From Microvelia longipes (lineage: Eukaryota; Arthropoda; Insecta; Hemiptera; Veliidae), in assembly GCA_018340805.1 (NCBI GenBank), contig JACMZG010001913.1, positions 22,044,743 through 22,108,742 of the forward strand: a DNA stretch of 64,000 nt. The letters run 5' to 3'. The notes under the pieces were generated by a model that saw nothing but the letters and a program-made list of their open reading frames with translations, was not told where the DNA came from and searched no databases. Of the stretch, positions 37,166 to 47,940 are shown piece by piece. The stretch's first letter is position 1, and each line of letters starts with the position of its first letter. Made by a program: the position numbers and the translations under genes.

Positions 37166-40100
37166 CAATTAGCTGATTGAATTGAAATTTTTGACATAAT
37201 TGTACCTGTATTTGAGTGGTATATCAAACAACTTGATTTCACTTGGATATTGGTCGACATTTAAAAATGATGTGTTTTAAATTTTCAAAATTTGACTCCC
37301 TATAATTTCCTATAATTAATTTCTCGCTGTTTTTGATGTAGTATGTAAATATAGATAGATAGATATATTGTAATCTCTGAACCCAGTCTGAACAGAATGT
37401 AAGTTCTGTTAATAAGGAAGAAGGACCAAAAAGGAAACTTTGTTTTACACCATGTTTTAGTTCCAAAAAAATAGGAAAAAGTACCACCCAAAACAACGTA
37501 CGGTTTCCAGTCTTTACCAATAAAAAAATTAAGATTTAATGATTTCTCATTTAATACTTTAACTAATCAAATCGACGCATTTGGTTTAACGCCATCTGAT
37601 TAAATGAAGTTAAAAAGTCAATAAAAACATAGTTATAAATTACACAGAAGTAGTCCTTATTAATCTGTTTTTAATTATTATTTCTATAAGTTCACAAAGA
37701 TAATCTAAATAAGGAAATATTTTCATAATGGCGCCCCAAGATCCAAATCAAATTTTGTGGTTCAATTGAGTGATTTATGTGCATGATAGTTCGACTTTGT
37801 ACGATTTTTTTTTTAATTATGATAATAGATAGGTTATCGTAGTATAATAAACAATTTATTTTTACTGCAGCTGAACTAGATCCTAAATCTAAGTTTTGTG
37901 GCAGGTTTTAACTCTCTAGCATAAACACACACACTCGCACATTAAAAAGCTTAAAAATTCCTGTAACGAATAACTATGATTAAACCTGGGTTTTATAAGG
38001 GTTTACATAAGTTAGTAGTAAAAGTAAAATAATTTTAAAATTATTCTCGTACCTTTAAATGATGATTTAATTTTTTTTTAAATATTTTTAAGCACGAGCT
38101 TTACATTTTTGAAAGTAATTGTATAGTCGTTTCTTTAAACTATTTTTTTATTTTAAAAAATTATTTTGACATTGTTCTTAATAATTACAGTGGAAAAATT
38201 AGTTTTTTTCTTTTACCATTGTTCATTTCAACAGTCAAAGAATAAGTATTATATGAAGGAAACACTTGGGAGAAGTAAAATGCTCTCTGAGTCTACAATA
38301 TAAGCTTCCGTCCTTTTCTTCTACAGGATCTACCTTTTATTCTTGAGAATTTTTTTACCCATTTAGAGTTTCCTCTAGTTTAACTTTTTCCTCCACATAA
38401 CAATAGAATCTTTTTTTAAAGGACACGGTGTTAAGTCCTTAAACATATAAGAAAACCTTATCTCTAATCTTATTTAAATAGTAGTGATATTTTAAATAGG
38501 AATAGAAAAATGTATACCTTATTATTATTGTTTTTATTGGTAAGATTGATCACAGTACGTAATGCGTTTTAAGAGTTAAGTAATTATTATATATTATTGG
38601 AGGTTGCCTAAAGATCGGAAACCGCTAATAATTTCCGTAAATATTTGACTTAGGAAAGGCGGTTTGTTGCTATTTAGTAAAAGAAAAAACTACTTATATT
38701 CTTCCTTATGGAAAGCATAACATAAAGAAATAATTTTTTACTAATCTCATCTATCAATATATTGTTTATTTGAAGTATCACACATTAAAAACATCATTCA
38801 CTCTCAGCCACGGCACAGATAACCTCTTTTGTGGCGATAGTTAAACTTTAATTTCACTTATATTTTTTTTGTAATTTAACAAATACTTTTATATGACTAT
38901 AAAAATATTCATTCATTCATTTATTTCATGTTTCATAAATTTTTAATACTTTATATTAGTACAATATGTTCGTGTAATAATCAAACACTGTAAACAAATA
39001 TTTTGTAAATGATCTTTTTTGGTGGAAATAAACAATTGTATTAATTTTACAGTAGGAAACAAGCACAAAAAGTGTGATCCCTACCTAAGTAAAAAATTAA
39101 CAAAAAAACTATCATATTGAGATGAATTTTCGTATTCCTTTTCTTTGAATAAAGAAATTTATTCGTTTCAGTATATCATTTCTGGTTTTAACGTTTTTTA
39201 ATGTATGCATGTTATTTGATGACAATGGAAGTAATTTTGATAATAAAATAAAACTCAGCAGTTCATGCAACAACATTTCAAACTGTTGTGAATCCAATTT
39301 ATTAATAAATAATTTTATAAGTCACTTGATTGTAATTTTTTTAAAAGTTTATAATTATGGTTTTGGATTTTTGTTCTATTATTGCTTCTGAAGAAAATTT
39401 GGATGCTTTGTCGAATGCTTAGATTTTTGATGTTTGAATAAAAAAATTTAGATTGAAGTCTTTTAAATTATTACTTTATCCAAATATTATATCTGGAACT
39501 TTAAATTTTCTTTATTATTAGATGGTTTTATTACCAGATTAGTTATACCCTATCTAAGATGTAGATATTTTACGTTTATTTCTTTTTTTCTTGAATGTAT
39601 TTTTATTTCACACGTAAAATGTTCAATCCAAAAGAATTTTATGTTTTACGAAAATGATGAAACACGAAAACCGAAAGTACTATAGATCTTGGAAGTACGG
39701 GATTGTAATTAAAAAAAAGGATCTCAAAGCTGTAAAAAAAGTAAAGATAGCAAAAGTCAGAAAAAAAGGAAAACTCCAGTTTTCTAGACAAGTTTCTCAT
39801 CAGCTAAAAAACTACTTCAACACAAAACCCTACGTGGATGAGAAAAAAATAAATAAATAAAAAACGGGGCAAAGTTAAAAGTGGACATGGAACGTGTTAT
39901 TTAGAACTAGCACGTAAACCTAACATGTTATACTTGCAATACTCGGAGCTGAAGTTGTGTTAGTACATGACTTCTTGATCCCCCCCGCCTCTAAAGTCAA
40001 TAAGGGTTTATTGTACACAATGACAAATAGGATATTGAGAAGTTAAAACTTTATTCGACCGAAAAGTAAAAAAAAACAAACACGAGTTGATGACGCCGTT

Positions 40101-40548
40101 TTTTTTATTGATTACTCAATTTATTGCTCCAAAGGTTCAGTTTTAAAAATTACATTTAAGGATTCTGTTTTTTAAAGACAAAATTTAATGTTTTAACTTA
40201 ACTTTAAACGTGAATGATGTTTTAGTTATGTTTAGGATTTAACACTAAAGACGAATTTAAGACTTTCGTTTAAAACAACATTTAATAATTAAATTATTGA
40301 AACATGGTATATTGTACAAATTAATTTAAATATTTTGTAGTGAGTTGAGTGTCTTAGACACTTTTATTGTTCTTTATAAATAATAAAGATTTCTGTTTTT
40401 CTGATTCCAGGTAATGTCTAGTTAATTCAGTAATACAACATATCTAAGGTAATAAATAATTATTTATTTTTTGGAGGAAAAATGAGGTAATGCGGTTAGT
40501 GTGATGGAATAATAGGAAATGTTTGTTTTTCTAAAAAGGAGGTTTACA
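37166..40548. other. AT-rich DNA without supported genes
   Basis: Open frames of 60-111 codons are present but have low-complexity composition and no domain I recognise; the 68-codon frame at 39654-39860 is mostly lysine-rich. A CA-rich minus-orientation remnant of the 5S-derived repeat is at about 37890-37990. Confidence 0.4.
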
Positions 40549-40561
40549 GATCAAGAATATA

Positions 40562-40804
40562 AAAAATAAAAAAAAAATAAAATGCTCATTTTAGGGCCTT
40601 TCGACTCATCAGGGTATTCACCCTGCGGTAACCACCTTCAAGTGGGTTGTATCTACTACACTCTAAGAATTAATTAAAGTTGGTAAAATCTTTTTAATAC
40701 AAATGCAATAATAATTCATAAAATCTTAGAGCGTACCCCGGGCTGCGAACCCTGGACCCCCGGTGCCGAAATCGAACACCTTTACGATCACGGCCACGGA
40801 GGCT
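40562..40804 (-). mobile_element. tRNA-derived SINE (family S1), copy 2
   Basis: On the minus strand the head reads GCCTCCGTGGCCGTGATCGT, then TCGGCACCGGGGGTCCAGGG, then TTCGCAGCCCGGGGTACGCT. The B-box (GGGTTCGCAGCCC) is close to the tRNA consensus and better preserved than in copy 1. The body ends CAGGGTGAATACCCTGATGA, GTCGAAAGGCCCTAAAATG and an A/T-rich tail. Flanks carry a perfect 12-bp target-site duplication, ATCAAGAATATA, at 40550-40561 and 40805-40816. It has the same body as the copy at 34384. Confidence 0.88.
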
Positions 40805-40816
40805 ATCAAGAATATA

Positions 40817-42540
40817 TAAGATATAAAAACGGTAAATATAAGTTGCGGTATAGGTTTATACTTCTATTGGATTAAATCAGCCGAGATTATAAAGAGGTTT
40901 ATTGATTTATCTCTGATTTATATTACATTACCTAAATATAAGTTAAATTTAATTTTACAACTCTAATTTTAGTTGTTGAAAGGGATATAGTATATAAATT
41001 CCTTCTTACCCGAGTATGGAATATATGATTGGTGACATCACTCACGCAATGTAAAAAACAATCACTCAAAAATAACCTTCAAACCCTCTTTCAATCGACA
41101 GTCGCAACCCACACACATCACACATCATATATACACTAATAATATACTATAACTTATATATATATATATTAAATATATATAACTATAAATGATGATCATA
41201 AAAAATATATTACTTACCTTTTAATGAAGAATGAAAACACAATAATGCCTCACTTATGAACTTACGATATAAATACTACTTAAAACAATCTCACCATGCA
41301 TGAACCATGCCTGCAGGTGCTTTTAAAGCAAGTTTTTTCAACTTTATTGATTATTGTCTACAATAAATACTGGTTAAAGTAACTTGACATGCTTCATAGG
41401 AGGAATCACTCAGTGTGATACTCCTTGGCGTGGTAAGAAAATGTTAATATTTTACTAATAATTAATACTATTTAATTTAATATAATTAATTAATTTAATA
41501 ATTTAGTACTAAAAATAATACTACTTATTCTGGGAGAGCGAAGCCTGTATACATCCTTAGGTAACATTTTATGTTAACCGTTGTGTGACCAAAATAGTGC
41601 AACTTTTGTTATTAAATTTTTTTTGCGTTAAATTTTGAGAATGAAGTACGAGGTACCCTCTGTCCAATTTATTTATTATCCACTTTATTATATTCATTTA
41701 TTAATTCACTTATTCATTTATTAATTGAGAGAGTGTCTGAATTAATTATCTTTTAACTTGATATTTATTTTTAGAATCTCGTTTATAAGAGTTTGATAAT
41801 CTACTTGATTGTGTAGAGGATCTGCACTTGAACGTGTAACGCCAATTAGTGACAACATATTTTCTAAAACAAGAAGTAGGTATTAACTTTAGAATTTTGT
41901 TTAATGGTTTTTTTACAGAGATAATTGGTTCTAAGCATTTTTGCCTGAATTAAAATTATTCTGTATCTTTTTCTTTGCGAATTAAAAAGTCTTACTAATT
42001 AATGTAATTAATATTAAATAATAAATGAAAACAAGTCGTTCTGATGGGATAAACGGTTTTTTGTAAATACTCGTCTCATAACTTATTAACGCTCTCTTGA
42101 AACTTAAGTATGAATTATATTAAGTTTTTGTTTTGTACAGTTCGATTTAGCAGATTTCCAAAATTAATGTACTTTAAAAAATTAAGGTTATTCATTCATT
42201 TTATATGAATTACTGGGCTCTTATTAAGATATTAGTCATGATACGACCTCTTGAGCTGACTGGGTCGGTTTCAACCTGCAATAGAGGTTGAAACTTTTTG
42301 ATCCCTGACCCAAAAATTTTATGGTAACTGAACCGCGACTCAATTCTTATTTCATTTTTTTTATCTAACATTATCTAACATATTTTGTAAGATTTTGAAT
42401 GATAGTGACATTAATAAAATTAATAAAAATGAAACTTTTAAAGTACTGCATTAAGAGAATTTTAAATTATAATTTGCTCTTGACATTTAATATAATATCC
42501 ACAGATTCTTATTTTGTTAGAGCACGTGGCAAAGTATTAA
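40817..42540. other. AT-rich DNA with minor repeat remnants
   Basis: A short TA tract is at 41157-41180. A weak tail fragment of the 5S-derived repeat lies at 41525-41672 (GAGAGCGAAGCC, TACGAGGTACCCTCTGTCC). A perfect inverted repeat, GTTTCAACCT/AGGTTGAAAC with a 7-base spacer, is at 42268-42294. No gene is supported. Confidence 0.45.
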
Positions 42541-42562
42541 TAGGCTAGCGAAGCGAGCCAAA
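42541..42562 (-). repeat. Orphan unit of the GCGAAGC minisatellite
   Basis: GGCTAGCGAAGCGAGCC is the inverted core of the array at 45695-47130. It stands alone in AT-rich DNA. Confidence 0.55.
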
Positions 42563-42965
42563 CATTTTTGCACTATTTTAATTTTTTCACCTATTCTGGT
42601 GGGTCTTGGGATTTTTGAAAGTTGGGTACTGGGAAAGCTTGACGCCAGACCCGAATCATGGTTTTATCTTCATTCTAATTTTATTTTTAAGACGGGCAAC
42701 GAACATTCTAGGAGAGATACCCTCATTTGCCTTCAATTATTTATTAGAATATAATATAAACAATTCAATAGACGAACAAAATGTATAAGTTACAGAAATG
42801 AACTTATATCAGCTGTATGTATCTTATAAAGAGTGAAAGGCGACCGGCAAATACAAGGGGGATTCACCTATGTTACATATGTATACAAGTTTAAACATAA
42901 TTAAACTAGAAAATAAAGTTAATAAATTATTATTTCGTTTTAAATATTTTTTTTTAAATATACCT

Positions 42966-43722
42966 ACATATTTTTTTTCCTTTTCCTCATTCATACCGTA
43001 GTTATATAGGAAAAATATTGTGTTTGCCAAAAAATCCGAAACCAAGATGATACCAATCGGAATTATACGATTTAGGCGTTTTAAATGCCTCTTGAGTGGT
43101 TTTTTTCAAAGTTGTCTGTCTGTATGTGTGTGTGTTTGTTATCATCGTAGCGCCCAGTGTTTAAATTTTGTACAAAAATCAGTCTACAGCTGTAGTTGTA
43201 CCTTTTACTCGCAAATAATGCCTCAGCAAAAATTTCGAAGACTCATAAAACGATAAGAAATGATGCGTCGCGTTAAGATTTGGCACGCATATGACTATGT
43301 ATGAGACTAACATATGTGCCAAGTTTCATATCATTATCAGCCTTAGTCCAATTTTTATTGAATGACTTGGGAAATTGGGAAATGGTCCAATTGAGTTTGG
43401 TACATGTGTATATTGCTACCTAATAAAAAAGTACACTAAGTTTCGTTTTTTTATGCGACTATTATATCCATGATTATTGTTGGATTATATAAATTAAGGA
43501 GCATTGATCGTAGTCAGTGCTGTATGGGTGATCGCTGAGAATAATACAGATGCATTTACTATCTAAAAACGAACGAAGCGATTCCAAAGGCATGTTGTAG
43601 TATAATTTTGGCGAACTGTATTTCTGAGTACGAGAGAAGCGAGTTCGAAGGAGGGAGAACGAGCGTAGCGAATCCGATGTGATAAGAAAAAGTTTCGAGG
43701 TACCCCGTAACCGATTTTTAAA
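42966..43722 (+). repeat. 5S-derived interspersed repeat, near full length, plus strand
   Basis: Begins TCCTTTTCCTCATTCATACC, GTAGTTATATAGGAAAAATA, then AAAAAATCCGAAACCAAG, the TGTATGTGTGTGTGTTTG run and ATCATCGTAGCGCCCAGTG. Continues with CATATGTGCCAAGTTTCATA and TTATCAGCCTTAGTCC. The 5S-like segment is at 43491-43553. The tail has GAACGAAGCGATTCC, GAGAGAAGCGAGTTCGAAGG, GAGCGTAGCGAATCCGATGT and AGTTTCGAGGTACCCCGTAA, then CCGATTTTT. This is a good reference copy, with no coding potential; a 107-codon minus frame is a by-product. Confidence 0.75.
43491..43553 (+). ncRNA. 5S rRNA internal promoter-like segment (copy 4)
   Basis: Reads AAATTAAGGAGCATTGATCG, then TAGTCAGTGCTGTATGGGTG, then ATCGCTGAGAATAATACAGA. 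The A-box and C-box positions of 5S rRNA are recognisable with a few substitutions. The T-run at the repeat end is about 160 bp downstream. Confidence 0.62.
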
Positions 43723-43799
43723 AACTGTATTTAAAAAATAAAATGTTCTGTAACAAATTATTTTCTCACGATCAAACAATAATTGTCTGCAACCCAAGG

Positions 43800-44065
43800 G
43801 TTGAGAATCGCTGCTCTATCGTAGTTCATTAAATATTTAAAATGTAATACTATTATTCAAATTTAGAATACATTGAGTAAAATGGTTAGTTATCATTCGA
43901 TATGGCTCCCGGAGGTGTATTCCAGTTATCCAATATGATTGAAAGCCAAATTAGCTACTTCAAATAATTTCCTGTAAGTATGATTTCACATTCATGAGTT
44001 TAAAATTATTAGATTTATTAACGTAGATATTATTATTAGATGTCATCCTAGAGTAGAGAATATTC
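43800..44065. other. AT-rich spacer
   Basis: No gene or repeat recognised. Confidence 0.4.
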
Positions 44066-44067
44066 AT

Positions 44068-44606
44068 CTCATGTATATCATAGGTCTTATATACTTCACT
44101 ACATGCGTCCTATGTTTATCATAGGTCTTATATACTTCACTACATGCATCCCATGTGTATCATAGGTCTTATATACTTCGCTACATGCATCCCATGTTTA
44201 TCAACATTCATCCCATGTAAATCATAGGTCTTATATACTTCACTACATGCGTCCCATGTTTATCAGAGGTCTTGTATACTTCGCTACATGCATCCCATGT
44301 TTATCAACATTCATCCCATGTAAATCATAGGTCTTATATACTTCACTACATGTGTCCCATGTTTATTATAGGTCTTGTATACTTCGCTACATGCGTCCTA
44401 TGTTTATCATAGGTCTTATATACTTCGCTACATGCATCCCATGTTTTATCATCCCATGTAAATCATAGGTCTTATATACTTCACACATGCGTCCATGTTA
44501 TCATAGGTCTTATATACTTCACTACATGCGTCCCATGTATATCAACATTCATCCCATGTATATCATAGGTCTTATTTACTTCACTACATGCGTCTCATGT
44601 ATATCA
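44068..44606 (+). repeat. Minisatellite with 42-bp and 60-bp units
   Basis: The basic unit is TCATAGGTCTTATATACTTC, ACTACATGCGTCCCATGTTT, AT. Some units carry an 18-base addition, CAACATTCATCCCATGTA, making 60 bp; the addition appears at intervals and points to a higher-order repeat. A stretch at 44440-44500 shows several single-base losses. Confidence 0.9.
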
Positions 44607-44607
44607 T

Positions 44608-45330
44608 GTAACAGTTATTTTAGCTGATAACCCTCCTATGGCTAAATTCTATTTCTAAGAATTTAAGGAGTGTTTTTTTATTTTTTTTAGAGAAGTTTTA
44701 TGTTTTTGTTAGCTTTAAGCGGTAGGGTAGGGTTTTTGGTATGCCCGTTGTGCGTAAATAGTCGAGTGTCAGATTGTTGCGGTTATGAGTAGTTGGCCTA
44801 ATGTTGGTACAAGTTTACTTTCTGTATAGAGAAGGTTATTGTGAGAGAGGTTAGTATGTTCTGGACCATGTGATTTTGTGTGGTCAAGTGTGTGAATTTA
44901 ATGATAGTTGCTTTTTCTTAAGGGATTAAACGGGGCAAAGTCATTATTGGGATTGTGGAAGTCCTTATTCTGCCCCTCTCAAAGACTAGTTATTAAAAGT
45001 TAAGTGACAGAATAAAGTGTAGTGTTCAGTCGTATCTGTCAGTGATAATATTACTGTCAAGTCTGTGTCAGTTCAGTATTAAGTCTGATAAAAGACTTGG
45101 TCTAAGAAACTCCTTAATCGACGAAGCTCAGGTCGTACTTCATTACAGTATAGTCTGGTGTTGTCTTTTTGTAACTTCCATCCCCAAAGTCGAAGTTGTC
45201 TTTGGGTTGGTCGTTGTCCACCTACCTACCTACCTTCACCTCATCAATTAACTTACCTACTTCATCTATAAGCTTATGATCAGAGAAGATCATTAGAAAA
45301 CAGTTTCTTTATTTTAAATTTAACAAGTTT
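44608..45330 (+). mobile_element. Possible LTR-retrotransposon end (LTR plus leader)
   Basis: The segment begins TGTAACAGTTATTTTAGC, a common LTR start. It has higher GC than its surroundings, an AATAAA at 45012-45017 followed by GTGTAGTGTTCAGTC, and ends near TTAACA. Next comes TTTTGTGAGCCCAATCTTTC, which could be a degraded primer-binding site, then GTTAGGGAGATTGAAGAC. No protein-coding domain or partner LTR was found in the window, so it would be a truncated or solo copy. A 69-codon frame inside lacks a domain. Confidence 0.35.
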
Positions 45331-45694
45331 TGTGAGCCCAATCTTTCACAGTTAGGGAGATTGAAGACAATCTCTAGGAAATTAATGCAATGGGGCCCCA
45401 AAGCTTTACTAGGTTAGGGAAAAATGTATCAGTTTAAGGACACAGAAGGCTTAGTTTATTATTTAATTTTTTTTTAGATTTCCAGTTCCAATCAGAGATT
45501 TTCATTATACATTTTTCAGACATTATATTCATTATTTTGTTATATTATTTATATTATTATTATTTTTTATTTATTTTATATGTACTAGTAATGCGTTTTC
45601 AAGAACTCACGGCAAAGAATACATAAAAAAAAATTAATTTAAAACAAGCGAAATGAGTTTATCAAAACATTCGGATGCTATACTATTATAAACT

Positions 45695-47130
45695 CAAAAA
45701 GGCTCGCATCGCTTGCTAGTTTAGGTATCTATAACATTTACATAGTAAAAAAGGCTCGCTACGCTCGCTAGATTGCTTATATTTGTAATAATACAACGTA
45801 TATTTATATTAATGCATAGTAAAAAAGGCTCACTTCGCTCGCTTGATTGCGTAGATTTATATTGATGCAAGTAAAAGAGGCTCGCTTCGCTCGCTAGATT
45901 GCGTATATTTATAATAATACATAGTAAAGAAGGCTCGCTTCGCTCGCTAGATTGCTTACATTAAATATTAGTGCATAGTAAAAAAGGCTCGCTTCGCTCG
46001 CTAGATTGCTTATATTATAATAATACAACGTTAAAATAGGCTCGCATTCGCTCGCTAGATGCTTATATTTTATAAAATATATTGTAAAAAAGGCTCGCTT
46101 CGCTCGCTAGATTGCTTATATTTATAATAAATATATTGTAAAAAAGGCTCGCTTCTCTCGCTAGATTGCGTAGATTTATATTAATGCATAGTAAAAAAGG
46201 CTCACTTCGCTCGCTTGATTGCGTATATTTATTAATAAATGGTAAAAGAAGGCTCGCTTCGCTCGCTAGATTGCGTAGATTTATATTCATGCATGTAAAA
46301 GAAGGCTCGCTTCGCTCGCTAGATTGCTTATATTTATAATAAAATATATTATAAATAAGGCTCGCTTCGCTCGCTAGATTGCGTAGATTTTATATTGATG
46401 CAAGTAAAAGAGGCTCGCTTCGCTCGCTAGATTGCGTATATTTATAATATACATAGTAAAGAAGGCTCGCTTCACTCGCTAGATTGCTTATATTAAATAT
46501 TAATGCATAGTAAAAAAAGGCTCGCTTCGCTCGCTAGTTTGCTTATATAATAATAAAATATATTGTAAAAAAGGCTCGCTTCGCTCGCTAGATTGCTTAT
46601 ATTTAATATTAATGCATAGTAAAAAAGGCTCGCTTCGCTCGCTAGATTTCTTATATTTGTAATAATACAACGTTAAAAATAGGCTCGCTTCGCTCGCTAG
46701 ATTTGCTTTATTTATAATAATACTACGTTAAAATAGGCTCGCTTCGCTCGCTAGTTTGCTTATATTTATAATAAAATATATATTAAAAAAGGCTCGCTTC
46801 GCTCGCTGGATTGCTTATATTTTAATATTAATGCATAGTATGAGGCTCGCTTCGCTCGTTAGATTGCTTATATTTATAATAATACAACGTTAAAAATAGG
46901 CTCGCTTCGCTCGCTAGATTGCTTATATTTATAATAATACTACGTTAAAAATAGGCTTGCTTTGCTCGCTAGTTTGCTTATATTTTTAATAAAAATATAA
47001 AAATAGGCTCGCTTCGCTCGCTAGATTGCTTATATTTGTTATAATACAACGTTAAAAATAGGCTCGCTTCGCTCGCTAGATTGCTTATTAATATTAATGC
47101 ATATTAAAAAAGGCTCGCGTATATTTATAA
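45695..47130 (+). repeat. Minisatellite of about 27 units with GC palindromic core
   Basis: Units are mostly 50-56 bp. Each has a GC-rich core, GGCTCGCTTCGCTCGCTAGA, followed by TTGCTTATATTTATAAT-type AT-rich sequence and variants such as ATGCATAGTAAAAAA, ATACAACGTTAAAAAT or AAATATATTGTAAAAAA. The inverted core contains GCGAAGCG. The AT-rich parts fall into a few recurring types. Several units show local damage (46039, 46145, 46954). It runs directly into the GCCGCCAT block. Confidence 0.93.
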
Positions 47131-47149
47131 TAATAAATGGTAAAAGAAG

Positions 47150-47940
47150 GCTGGCATTAAATTTTTTTGAGTTTATATTTTAGCCGCCATTTTTAAAATA
47201 ATAAAAAAATTTGAATGTTGACCATGAAAAATATATTTTCTTTTTCTACTCTTTATGAGCTTTAAAACGATATACAACACGATTTTTTGCTCAAAATTTT
47301 TTATCCGGTCCGCCATATTGGCCGCCATTTTGAATATATTTTTCGGAATATTTACCAAAAACTATACAGCTCGGACATATAGTTAATTTTACTTGTATAA
47401 AAGTATCTAAAGTATATTACAATAGATCTTTATCTTGAAAATTCTTATAAAATTAGTAAAAACTAATTATTATATTAAATTATGGCCGCCATGTTGAATT
47501 TTTCGGAATTTAGTATATAACATTTTTTGTTCTACTAATCAAGAGCTTTACAACGATATATTACTCGAGTTATTCCTTCAATTTTAAATTTTTTGGGTTC
47601 ATTATTTTAGCCGCCATTTTTAAATTTTTCAAAAAATTTTTAAATTTTGACCATGAAACATATATTTTCTTTTTCTACTCTTTAAGAGCTTTGAAAGGAT
47701 ATACAACACGATTTTTTCGCTCAAAATTTTTTTTATCCGGTCCGCCATTTTGGCTGCCATTTTGAAAATATTTTTCGGAATATTACCAAAAACTATACAG
47801 CTCTGACACATAATTAGTTTTACCTGTATACAAAATTTTATCAAAATCGGTCAATTTTTACGGCAGTTATCGCGACACGTACAAACAAACACACAAACAA
47901 ACGCGCCGTCCCAATCTTCTGAAATGTAAGAACTCACTTA
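47150..47940 (+). repeat. Tandem block with GCCGCCAT motif, two long units and one partial
   Basis: 47181-47400 and 47611-47833 are two copies of a unit of about 220 bp (TTTGACCATGAAAAATATAT, TTTCTTTTTCTACTCTTTA, CAACACGATTTTTTGCTCAA, TATCCGGTCCGCCAT, GGCCGCCATTTTGAATAT, ACCAAAAACTATACAGCTC). 47485-47600 is a partial unit. The right end (AAATCGGTCAATTTTTACGG, GTACAAACAAACACACAAAC) resembles phrases found near the ends of many invertebrate transposons. The unit has only short frames on the minus strand. With the adjacent minisatellite it may be one large element; a Helitron-like element is one option, unproven. Confidence 0.7.

Noticed and set aside
39654..39860. A 68-residue lysine-rich basic protein
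   Set aside because: Composition follows from A-rich DNA. There is no recognisable ribosomal or nuclear motif beyond lysine runs.
40700..40804. A functional tRNA gene
   Set aside because: A- and B-box-like parts exist but no complete cloverleaf forms, and the sequence is the head of a SINE with target-site duplications. The same holds for 57996-58115 and 34384-34460.
45695..47130. CRISPR array
   Set aside because: Regular palindromic repeats with spacers of similar size resemble one, but the spacers are themselves repeated variants, unit length varies, no cas genes exist and the context is animal nuclear DNA. It is a minisatellite.
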